Positions 8,377 through 16,511 of a stretch of DNA of 64,000 nt are shown here, one piece after another (position 1 is the stretch's first letter; every line of letters begins with the position of its first letter). A program made the translations under genes and the position numbers. Origin of the DNA: CAINVV01 sp037137375. Lineage in GTDB: Bacteria > Bacteroidota > Bacteroidia > Bacteroidales > Prolixibacteraceae. A model generated the notes under the pieces. It was not told the origin of the DNA. It saw only the letters and a list, made by a program, of their open reading frames with translations, and made no database searches. The stretch lies in assembly GCA_037137375.1 (NCBI GenBank), contig JBAXKJ010000012.1, forward strand, positions 1-64,000. Reading direction: 5' to 3'.

Positions 8377-9447
8377 ATGAAAAAACATATATTAAAGGGA
8401 GTTCTAATGCTCTTAGTAACAGGAATTTTAAGTTCTTGCAGTAAATACAATCCGGGAGATATTGTACCAAGCATTACAAATCTGGAAGTTTCATTTAATA
8501 CAAGCGGCGGGAGCGAATTGCCTAAGTTAATCGTTCCAGAAGAAGGTGGGTTTGTTCAACAGCCATTTTCTCCCGCAAAATCAGGCTTTGCTTTCGAAAC
8601 CTGGTGTGTAGATAAAGAATTGACCAAAGAATTTGATTTTGCCAATGTACGGATATTCGAAAATTCCTCTATTTATGCCCGGTACATCACTGATCAGGCC
8701 AATCAGGATCGCTTTAATTTTGATGTGCCAACCAAGACCATTTCAACATTGAAAGAACCGGACTTCAGAAAGAAAATGAAAAATGTAGTTATTCCTGCGA
8801 AGATGGGTGATGTTCCAGTTGAGAATTTATCTGCATGGGGATTCTATCAAGACCCGGCATTGGTTTCGGTATTAATTCCTGAAGGTGTAAAAACAATCGG
8901 GGATGAGTGCTTCAGGCAAAGCAAAAAGCTAAAAGTGGTTTATATTGGTAATTCGGTAACAACAATCAAGGGCAATGTTTTTGAAGGATGTACAGAATTA
9001 ACTACTATACATTTACCCGATGGTTTAAAAAGTTTAGGAGGCGGAAATTTTGCCAATATGAAGAAAGTTTCCCATAAGCTTATCATACCTTCCGGAGTAA
9101 CGGATATCCCCGGTTATTGTTTTTATCAGTCTGAATTTGCCGGCGGTATTGAATTGGGAAATGCGGTAACAACCATTCAAGGAAATGCTTTCACAGATTG
9201 TGCAATTCAATCAATTATTTTACCTGCCACCCTTACAAGTATTGGCGGTGGCGCACTTGCCCGCAGTGCCCGCACAATTATTGTCAAGGGAACCGATCCA
9301 GCCAAAATTGCACTTGCCGGGTATGCGTTTTTGAACCCACTTGGCGTAACCATTAAAGTTCCGAAAGCCTCTTTGGAAGCTTTCCGAACCAATGCCAAAT
9401 GGGCGGAATACAATGTCAGTCCTTATCAAATTGTGGCCGACGAGTAA
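8377..9447 (+). CDS. Surface lipoprotein with InlB-type B-repeat and BspA-type leucine-rich repeats
   Basis: 356 aa from the ATG at 8377; the upstream in-frame ATG at 8344 lies inside susD. The lipobox is TGILSSC (Cys about residue 21). An InlB B-repeat/Listeria-Bacteroides repeat unit (about 35-100, with the typical FxxWCVDKELTKEFDF pattern) is followed by about seven BspA-type (LRR_5) repeats (about 120-320), such as LIPEGVKTIGDECF and LPDGLKSLGGGNF. It occupies the position after susD where SusE/SusF-like surface glycan-binding proteins are usually encoded, so binding of glycan or of a surface partner is the likely role. The repeat family is also known from adhesins. A hairpin terminator follows at 9470. 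Confidence 0.8.
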   Translation: MKKHILKGVLMLLVTGILSSCSKYNPGDIVPSITNLEVSFNTSGGSELPKLIVPEEGGFVQQPFSPAKSGFAFETWCVDKELTKEFDFANVRIFENSSIYARYITDQANQDRFNFDVPTKTISTLKEPDFRKKMKNVVIPAKMGDVPVENLSAWGFYQDPALVSVLIPEGVKTIGDECFRQSKKLKVVYIGNSVTTIKGNVFEGCTELTTIHLPDGLKSLGGGNFANMKKVSHKLIIPSGVTDIPGYCFYQSEFAGGIELGNAVTTIQGNAFTDCAIQSIILPATLTSIGGGALARSARTIIVKGTDPAKIALAGYAFLNPLGVTIKVPKASLEAFRTNAKWAEYNVSPYQIVADE

Positions 9448-9469
9448 TAATCCATTGCTCAGAAATTTT

Positions 9470-9521
9470 CAGAGGCTGTCCAAAATATTAAAGAGATGTA
9501 TTTTGCGACAGCCTCTGTTTT
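9470..9521 (+). terminator. Long hairpin terminator within the PUL
   Basis: Perfect 11-bp stem CAGAGGCTGTC/GACAGCCTCTG, extended inward by CAAAATA/TATTTTG (7 bp), followed by TTTT. It lies 23 bases after the LRR lipoprotein stop. It should end or attenuate transcripts that come from the sigma/susCD promoter and so separate uptake genes from the enzymes that start at 9591. Confidence 0.7.
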
Positions 9522-9590
9522 CTACTATCTATATAATTTGCCGGACAAGAATATGTTCAGGTAAACTCAACCCATTTTTATTTTGGAAAA

Positions 9591-12293
9591 ATGATAAGAC
9601 TAATATTTGCGATTTTCGGGTTAGTTCTAATTGCGAACAGACTAATTGCCTCTGATGCAACTAAGATCAGCTTTTCCTTCAGGGAGCCTTGGGGTAATTC
9701 CATGCCGAGGTCAGAAGAAAGTGCCATTTATAATCAGGAAATAGCCAAACTTACATACGATAGTTTAGGTTTTTACAGATCAGGTAAACCCGTATTTATT
9801 CATAGCGGCGAAATACAGTATTTTCGTATTCCGGAAAACGAGTGGGAAGATGTTATTTTAAAAGCTAAAAACGGTGGATTGAACTGTATCGCCACCTGTA
9901 TTTACTGGGGAATTCACGAACCCAAAGATAATGTCTGGAATTTTTCGGGCAGATATGATATTGCACGGTTTCTTTCGTTGTGCAAAAAACATGGTCTTTA
10001 TGTGATTTTGCGCATTGGTCCGATAATTAATGCAGAAACGCGCAATGCAGGACTTCCTCAATGGGTAAGACAACAACTTCCAGGACAATATAACCATCAG
10101 TTGTATCCATCGCCCAAATGGTATTTCGAGGCTGTTGACGATTTTTACAACCATTTGGCTCATGAAGTAAAACAATATTTTCCTTCCAAAGGTGGTAATG
10201 TCATCATGGTTCAACTTGATAACGAAACCAACTGTAGCTGGATTTGGGGACGTGCAGAAACCCAAAAGGATGCACAGGTTACTATTGACACCTATCAGGA
10301 ATTGGCTAAAAAGGCAGGATTTGAGGGGTCTTTTACTTCTACATATTGGGAGCCGACCCATGCTGTGAGAGCTAAAGGAAGTATCCCGGGAACGGGTGCA
10401 TATCCTTTGGGAAACTGGCACCTAAAGAAAACATATCCCGTATTCGATGGCTTCAAACTGACCAAAACCAACCACTTTGAGGGGTTCAAGGATACGTTGA
10501 ACTATCCTGTATTATCAATTGAAAACCAGGGCGGCGGTGGTTACTACACCATTACACCTCCTGAATTTCCGGCTTTTTACAATCTGGCAGATATCGCTTC
10601 AGGCGTAAATGCAACGAGTTATTACATTTATGGGGCAGGAACCAATCCGCAACGTTACCCAGGTCCCTGGTTTAACGATTATGTCGGTAAATCGGTAGCA
10701 CGGCCTGATGTTACGCTGATGTCGTATGATTTGCATAGCCCGCTGGGCGAGTTTCAGCAGGTAAGAGACAGCTATCATTATATCAGAAGATTAGGCCTGT
10801 TCCTTGATGCATTTGGTGGCACTCTTCAAAAACTTTCATACATGAATCAGGATACCATTACAGAAATATTTGGTAAAAAACATCAAGTTTGTATGCGACA
10901 CAAAGATGGGAGCGGATTTGTTTTTGTAAATGCTTATGCACTTCCTTGCAAAAACCTGAAAGAAAAAATTGACTTTTCATTCCAGGCAGGAAATCAAACC
11001 ATTACTTTTCCACTGAAATCAACGCTAAATGTTTATCAAAACAAACCGCTCACAATACCTTTCCGGTTAGATATCAATGGAATAAAGCTACGCTACGCAA
11101 CTGCAAATCCGCTAACTCGCTTTCAGGATAAAAAAGCAGAACATTTGATTTTTTATGCGAATGGCAATGATCAGGCAGAATTATATTTGGAAGGTGTTGA
11201 AATTAAAGATATTGTACAGAAATTAAATGCCACAATTTTCGAACAAAAGGATGGAGTTATAGCAGTGATTGACCCATCTCAAAAAGATAACCTTATTGTT
11301 ATTCAAAGGAAAGGCCGAGAACCCATGGCAATTAAGGTTTTATCGGAAGAGTATTCTTTGAAAGCGTATAAGTTGCACGGAAGTCAAAACCATCTTTTAT
11401 TTACCAACCTGATTCCGGTGAGCGTGCAGGATGGGAAACTTCGTTTTGAATACACGACGGAATATGGGACTGAAAGTCGGGTGGAAATTTATCCTTCGAC
11501 AACATTCCCGGTCAAAAAACTGAACAATCAATTTGCAGTAATCCCGGTTAAGTTAAGCCAAAACAAACTCGCATTGGAATTTAAGAACGAGAAAGATGGT
11601 TATAGCCTTTGCCTAAATAAAGCAACACTCCCCAAAAACACCAAAGAAATTTATATGAACATCTCTGAATTGAAATACGGTAAAGGGGCAGAACTGTACG
11701 CAGATAGCATGATGGTTGCCGACACCTATTACCATCTTTCCAGTGACAGTACTTACGCTCCCTGGAGTTTTGGGTTGAAAAGATTTTTAAATAGTCCTAA
11801 TCAGCAATGGGTGGTTGAAAAACAGCCCGGCGCCAATGATTATAAGATAATCAACAAATTGAGCGGACAAATTATTGGCAATAGTAACAACAAGATTTGT
11901 ATGGTGGTTGATAATGATTCAGATGAAAATCTTTGGATAATCGTTAATTTTGGAAGAGAGCACAAAATTCAACACAAAAAAACCGGAAAATGGTTAAGTG
12001 AATTCAATAACATGCTGATATTATGTGAAAATCAGGAAATTTGGAAAATTAAAGATTTTGACGACTTCTACAAAACAATAGGCACAGCCCAACAAAATTT
12101 TATAAGCCAGGATGGTGAAAACATCAAGGTTTCAACGTTGAAAAAAGAAGCTAATTTTAGTTTGAAGTCTTACGAATTTATACTATCTCTGAAAGATTTT
12201 ACTTTTAAAAGAGAAAAGGGGATTTTTGCAAAACCAACGCATTATTCCTTTTTAATGGAAGGAAACGTTGATTTGAAATTGAATAAACAGTAA
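9591..12293 (+). CDS. GH35 beta-galactosidase-like glycoside hydrolase, secreted
   Basis: 900 aa with an N-terminal signal peptide (about 1-20). The TIM-barrel GH35 catalytic domain spans about 45-400. Family landmarks are GKPVFIHSGEIQYFRIP near residue 63, IYWGIHEPKDNVWNF near 103, the acid/base Glu212 in QLDNET and the nucleophile candidate Glu311 in SIENQGG. GH35 enzymes remove terminal beta-D-galactose (exo action). Beta-sandwich domains follow, and near 735-825 there is a segment resembling a ricin-type beta-trefoil lectin (NQQW, then YKIINKLSGQ), which may bind glycan. It probably acts in the periplasm on oligosaccharides imported by the SusCD pair. It begins a run of seven further enzyme genes. 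Confidence 0.88.
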   Translation: MIRLIFAIFGLVLIANRLIASDATKISFSFREPWGNSMPRSEESAIYNQEIAKLTYDSLGFYRSGKPVFIHSGEIQYFRIPENEWEDVILKAKNGGLNCIATCIYWGIHEPKDNVWNFSGRYDIARFLSLCKKHGLYVILRIGPIINAETRNAGLPQWVRQQLPGQYNHQLYPSPKWYFEAVDDFYNHLAHEVKQYFPSKGGNVIMVQLDNETNCSWIWGRAETQKDAQVTIDTYQELAKKAGFEGSFTSTYWEPTHAVRAKGSIPGTGAYPLGNWHLKKTYPVFDGFKLTKTNHFEGFKDTLNYPVLSIENQGGGGYYTITPPEFPAFYNLADIASGVNATSYYIYGAGTNPQRYPGPWFNDYVGKSVARPDVTLMSYDLHSPLGEFQQVRDSYHYIRRLGLFLDAFGGTLQKLSYMNQDTITEIFGKKHQVCMRHKDGSGFVFVNAYALPCKNLKEKIDFSFQAGNQTITFPLKSTLNVYQNKPLTIPFRLDINGIKLRYATANPLTRFQDKKAEHLIFYANGNDQAELYLEGVEIKDIVQKLNATIFEQKDGVIAVIDPSQKDNLIVIQRKGREPMAIKVLSEEYSLKAYKLHGSQNHLLFTNLIPVSVQDGKLRFEYTTEYGTESRVEIYPSTTFPVKKLNNQFAVIPVKLSQNKLALEFKNEKDGYSLCLNKATLPKNTKEIYMNISELKYGKGAELYADSMMVADTYYHLSSDSTYAPWSFGLKRFLNSPNQQWVVEKQPGANDYKIINKLSGQIIGNSNNKICMVVDNDSDENLWIIVNFGREHKIQHKKTGKWLSEFNNMLILCENQEIWKIKDFDDFYKTIGTAQQNFISQDGENIKVSTLKKEANFSLKSYEFILSLKDFTFKREKGIFAKPTHYSFLMEGNVDLKLNKQ

Positions 12294-12310
12294 AAATTTA
12301 GTCTGTAAAA

Positions 12311-13888
12311 ATGAAAATTACACCAGTTAGACTTGGATTTAAGAAAATGTCGAATATTTGTAAATCCTCAATGGGTTGTATCATTCGCTTCATTTTAATT
12401 CTCGTTGTTTTTCAGTCATGCAACAAAGACGAAGCGCCAATACCGGAAACCAATGATTTAAAAGTCAAAATTGAATCAATAACCATTGATCCGGTTTATC
12501 CAAGAGCTGAGCGCAACTCCACACTATATGTAAAAATTACCAACACCGGCACTGATTATCAGGTAGGTAAAGTGGAACTTATTCTTCCATCGGGTGTAAC
12601 CATGGTTGCCAATTCCGCTCCGCAGCAATCATTTACAAGCTGGAAAGCAAATGAGACTAAAACGCTTAAATTTTACATACAGGCTAAAAGTGCGGAGCCT
12701 CAGGAAATTAAAATAAAGGCGCTTGTTGGTTCTTCTGCGTATAATTTTACAACCGAACAATCCTGGTATCCGGCAGTAAAAGAAACATCCGGAGCTACTC
12801 CGTCGCCTCAGGTAGTTAGTACAGGTAAATATCTTGTTGGTGCTCAGCGTTGCGATTTATGGAGAAAAGATGGTGTATGGGGACTTTACAAAGACAATAA
12901 ATTTCCCGAAAGACAACCTGTAATCGGTTGGTACAAAGAAGGTGAACCTGATGTTACCGATTGGGAGATCAAGTACGCCCTTGAACATGGAATCAGTTAT
13001 TTCATGCATTGCTGGTACCGGAAGGAGGGCAATGCCGGGAAACCTTTGATAACAGAATACGACCATGTAATGAAATCATACAAAACTTGCAGGTTCGGCA
13101 ATCAAATGAAGTTTATGCTTAACTGGGTGAATAGCGAAAATAGAGGTATTTCCGGTCTTGATGATTTGATGAATAATATCTTTCCTGAATTTCTTAAATA
13201 CTTCAAAGAATCGAATTATGTAAAAATTGACAATAAACCAGTTTTAGGTATTTATGGACCCACAAGTTTTATTACCGAAATGGGTGGAGAAGCCAACGCC
13301 TTGAAAGCCATTCAGGCATTGAATCAAAAATGCATCGATGCGGGTTTTGCCGGAATTATGGTTTGGGGCCAATTTTGTTGGGGTTCTTCAACTTCAGTCA
13401 ATCAGCCGTTAAAAAATGCAGGAATGGAGTATATTTATGCTTATCATGTTCCAACTTTTGGCCAGGTAATGTCCGGCAGCAGCGACACATACACCGCATC
13501 CGAGATTATTGTGGGGCACAAAACGTACTGGAAAAACCAGGCGCAGTATGCTTCACTGCCCAATATACTAACCGTTTCAATGGGATGGAACTCCGCACCA
13601 TGGGGATACATGACATCTAAGAAAATGTGGCGGCTAACCCCTGCTGAGTACAAATCTGTTTTACAGGAAGCAAAAAACGCAATGGACGCTTATCCGCAAG
13701 ATAAAATTCATAGTAAAATGCTGTTACTCGATAACTGGAATGAATATGGAGAGGGGCATTACATTTTTCCAACCCGACAATATGCGTTTGGCTATCTTGA
13801 TGCCATCAGAAGTGTATTTGCAACTTCACCGGTTGCGCATACCGACTATATTCCGGAGGATTTTGGACAGAACCTGGATACCTGGTAG
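12311..13888 (+). CDS. GH99-like (WbsX-domain) lipoprotein with N-terminal Ig-like domain
   Basis: 525 aa. A membrane-targeting segment ends in a lipobox-like VVFQSC (Cys37), so it is probably a lipoprotein. An Ig-like/CARDB-type beta-sandwich lies at about 45-150. The catalytic-type domain (about 168-505) begins with KYLVGAQRCDLW, contains IGWYKEGEPDVTDWEIKYAL and ends with the family hallmark DNWNEYGEGHYIFP. Proteins with this hallmark are annotated GH99-like or glycosyltransferase WbsX; GH99 is an endo-acting mannan-active family, but the specificity here is unknown. The start could also be ATG 12347 or 12371. A second copy without the Ig domain is encoded at 16512, so the locus uses two related enzymes on the same glycan. 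Confidence 0.78.
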   Translation: MKITPVRLGFKKMSNICKSSMGCIIRFILILVVFQSCNKDEAPIPETNDLKVKIESITIDPVYPRAERNSTLYVKITNTGTDYQVGKVELILPSGVTMVANSAPQQSFTSWKANETKTLKFYIQAKSAEPQEIKIKALVGSSAYNFTTEQSWYPAVKETSGATPSPQVVSTGKYLVGAQRCDLWRKDGVWGLYKDNKFPERQPVIGWYKEGEPDVTDWEIKYALEHGISYFMHCWYRKEGNAGKPLITEYDHVMKSYKTCRFGNQMKFMLNWVNSENRGISGLDDLMNNIFPEFLKYFKESNYVKIDNKPVLGIYGPTSFITEMGGEANALKAIQALNQKCIDAGFAGIMVWGQFCWGSSTSVNQPLKNAGMEYIYAYHVPTFGQVMSGSSDTYTASEIIVGHKTYWKNQAQYASLPNILTVSMGWNSAPWGYMTSKKMWRLTPAEYKSVLQEAKNAMDAYPQDKIHSKMLLLDNWNEYGEGHYIFPTRQYAFGYLDAIRSVFATSPVAHTDYIPEDFGQNLDTW

Positions 13889-13891
13889 AAA

Positions 13892-14905
13892 ATGATGACA
13901 AGACGCGAAGTAATAAAGCTGACCCTCGATGGACAAATTCCTCCATATACCCCCTGGTCGTTCAAATACACAGTCGAGGCCAGAAAAATGTTGGTTAACC
14001 ATTATGGTACAGAGGATTTGGATGAAGCTTTGTACAACCACATTCTGATGCTTGGCAGCGATATAGGTTTTTTCGACAATTTGGGAAACTATCTTTACCG
14101 CGATGTTTTCGGGGCAGTCTGGGACAGAAGCATTGACAAAGATATCGGCAATATTACCGGGAGCCTGATTAACGAACCTACACTTTCCGGTTATACATTT
14201 CCCAATCCACTCGACAAACGATTTTTTGCCGACATTAAAAGTTCCATTTCTGCTAACCCTGATATGTTCAGGCTTTTCCAAATTGGTTTCTCGCTTTACG
14301 AACGTGCCTGGACATTGCGTGGAATGGAAAATCTGTTAATGGATTTTCTGGTGAATCCAGGTTTTGCGCATGAGTTGCTCACAAAAATAGCCGACTACAA
14401 TATTGCACAGGTGACTGAAGCATTGAAATATGATATCGATGCCGTGTATTTTGGCGACGACTGGGGACAACAACAGGGTTTGATTATGGGTTACGATACT
14501 TGGAAGGAGTTTATATATCCTCAGTTAAAAAGAATGTATCAAGTCGTTCGCGATGCCGGGAAATACGTTTTTATTCATGCCTGTGGCGATGTTGACGAAT
14601 TGTTCGATGACCTGGTTGATATTGGTTTGAACTGTTTCAATCCCTTTCAGCCTGAAGTGATGGATGTTCATGCTTTGCTCGAAAAATATCGTGGAAGACT
14701 TACTTTTCACGGTGGATTATCGATGCAAAAAACCCTTCCGTTTGGAACAGTTGAAGAAGTAAAGGCTGAGTCGGAAAAACTCTTAAAGGCCGGATTGAAA
14801 GGCTCATACATCTTTTCTCCATCGCATTCGGTTGAAGGCGATACTTCGCTCGAAAATATGATTGCATTTATCAACAGTGCAAAGCAACAACTCGAAAGAA
14901 TTTAA
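13892..14905 (+). CDS. Uroporphyrinogen-decarboxylase-family protein, probable corrinoid-type methyltransferase
   Basis: 337 aa, a single URO-D/MtaA-type TIM barrel with no signal peptide, so cytoplasmic. The start is three bases after the previous stop (ATG 13892 or 13895). The metal-site segment H229-A-C231-G fits the HxC pair of zinc-dependent MtaA/CmuA-like methyltransferases. The usual third Cys near the C-terminus is not seen; a SPSHSVEGDT segment with a His takes that position. Cys248 is another possible ligand. True heme-pathway HemE seems unlikely from the context (an enzyme operon) and sequence (no HemE-type arginine-rich N-terminus seen). A plausible job is removal or transfer of a methyl group from a methylated sugar released by the PUL. 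That function is inference; no corrinoid protein is encoded nearby. Confidence 0.72.
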   Translation: MMTRREVIKLTLDGQIPPYTPWSFKYTVEARKMLVNHYGTEDLDEALYNHILMLGSDIGFFDNLGNYLYRDVFGAVWDRSIDKDIGNITGSLINEPTLSGYTFPNPLDKRFFADIKSSISANPDMFRLFQIGFSLYERAWTLRGMENLLMDFLVNPGFAHELLTKIADYNIAQVTEALKYDIDAVYFGDDWGQQQGLIMGYDTWKEFIYPQLKRMYQVVRDAGKYVFIHACGDVDELFDDLVDIGLNCFNPFQPEVMDVHALLEKYRGRLTFHGGLSMQKTLPFGTVEEVKAESEKLLKAGLKGSYIFSPSHSVEGDTSLENMIAFINSAKQQLERI

Positions 14906-14918
14906 TTTGATACCAATT

Positions 14919-16448
14919 ATGAATAACAGTTTATTCTGCAAACTATCAACAGGGCTGGTTTTAAGTTCAGTGATAGGATTTCAGGCGACAGGGGCTAAAC
15001 CTGAATATAAAAACAAAAAACCCAATTTAATTTTTATCTTTTCCGATCAGCATTCGTTCGATATGTTGGGTTGCAATGGCAACAAGCAAATCAAAACTCC
15101 GAATATTGACCAGTTTGCAAAGGAAGCCGTACGGTTTAATCATTGCATTTCGAGTTGTCCTGTATGTACACCCTACAGGAGTATGCTACTCTCTGGTCAG
15201 CACCCGCTTAAAAACGGAGCAATGGTGAATGATATCCAGATGCTTCCAGGAAATGGAAATTACTTGGGCCAGGTGTTACGTGATGCCGGTTACCATACTG
15301 GGTACTACGGCAAGTGGCATTTGTATGGTGGCGACCGGGAACGGGCAATCCCGGAAGGTCCATACCGATATGGCTTCGACAACGAGTTTTTGTCAAATAA
15401 CTGCACCATGTTGTATGATAGTGCAAGGGCTTATTACTGGAGTGAAAATGGCGAAAAAACTCTTTATGGCGACTGGGAATGGAATGCCCAAACCCGCCAG
15501 TCTCTTGACTTTCTGGATAAAAATGCCGGAAAAGAAAAGCCCGTTGCTATGTTTCTATCGTGGCATGCTCCACACGACTGGATGGCCGGTGGCGTGCGCG
15601 AGCATAAATATTCAGCTCCGGAGCACCTTGAAGCGCTATACAATCTAAACAGTATTATTCTCCGAAAAAATTGTGAGGATACTGAAAAGCACCGCAAATA
15701 TTACCAGGGCTATATGGCCATGGTCACCAGTCTTGATGAAGATTTTGGCCTGATCATGAAAAAACTGGAAGACCTTGGAATTGCCGATAACTCAGTCATT
15801 ATTTTTACTTCCGATCATGGCGATTTGCTCGAGTCGCATAACTGGCCTTTCAACAAAGGGCGTCCTGAAATTGAATCCATCAGAGTTCCACTGATTATTA
15901 AATTCCCTGAACAAAAAGCAGCCCGTGTCAGCGAACTCTTGGTAGGAACACTCGATCTGATGCCGACAGTCCTAGGATTGCTTGGGATTAAGGAACCAAA
16001 AACCTGCGATGGCAAAAACCTGGCAGATGCCATTCACAGAGGTAATGATAACGCAGTTAAATCAGTTCCTTTATTCTATTTTGCAGGCGATTGGCGAGGA
16101 GTCTATACACACCAGTATACATACACTTTCGCTTTGCCTGGAGGAGCGGCAGAGCCTCATGCCGCGAAATCAGGTTTTTTAGATAATAGTGTGCTCTATT
16201 GTCATACAGAAGATCCTTTCGAATTGAATAATCTTTTTAATAATCCTGAATATCTAAAACAAAAAGAAAAATTGCATCAACAGGCTAGCAAATGGATGAA
16301 GAAATTTAATGATAAAGGGATTCCTTCCGGTAAGTTGTTACCCAGGGTAATGTACGAAGACGACTATAAAATTACCACGTTACCTCATCCTCAAAAACCA
16401 AAGGGATTTGAGACGAGATTAAAAGGCCGCCCTGTTGACTACCAATAA
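14919..16448 (+). CDS. S1-family sulfatase, secreted
   Basis: 509 aa from the ATG at 14919; the longer frame from 14862 would overlap the previous gene by 44 bases. The signal peptide covers about 1-26. The alkaline-phosphatase-like sulfatase domain starts with KPNLIFIFSDQHSFDMLG (metal-binding Asp). It carries the formylglycine motif C83-T-P-Y-R87, followed by SGQHP, and the second metal site FTSDHGDLLESH near residue 310. It hydrolyses sulfate esters on sugars, most likely in the periplasm. The motif needs conversion of Cys83 to formylglycine by an anaerobic maturase (anSME), which is not encoded in this window. Its place among galactosidase, rhamnosidase and arabinofuranosidase genes implies a sulfated target glycan. 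Confidence 0.92.
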   Translation: MNNSLFCKLSTGLVLSSVIGFQATGAKPEYKNKKPNLIFIFSDQHSFDMLGCNGNKQIKTPNIDQFAKEAVRFNHCISSCPVCTPYRSMLLSGQHPLKNGAMVNDIQMLPGNGNYLGQVLRDAGYHTGYYGKWHLYGGDRERAIPEGPYRYGFDNEFLSNNCTMLYDSARAYYWSENGEKTLYGDWEWNAQTRQSLDFLDKNAGKEKPVAMFLSWHAPHDWMAGGVREHKYSAPEHLEALYNLNSIILRKNCEDTEKHRKYYQGYMAMVTSLDEDFGLIMKKLEDLGIADNSVIIFTSDHGDLLESHNWPFNKGRPEIESIRVPLIIKFPEQKAARVSELLVGTLDLMPTVLGLLGIKEPKTCDGKNLADAIHRGNDNAVKSVPLFYFAGDWRGVYTHQYTYTFALPGGAAEPHAAKSGFLDNSVLYCHTEDPFELNNLFNNPEYLKQKEKLHQQASKWMKKFNDKGIPSGKLLPRVMYEDDYKITTLPHPQKPKGFETRLKGRPVDYQ

Positions 16449-16511
16449 AAACAGGGAGGTGAAAAGAGACTCCAAAACAGCAAACAATCGTACATATCTT
16501 AATTAAACTCT

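Noticed and set aside
9858..10421. 187-codon minus-strand frame inside the GH35 gene
   Set aside because: It lies opposite a clear GH35 domain with intact catalytic motifs, so it is a shadow frame.
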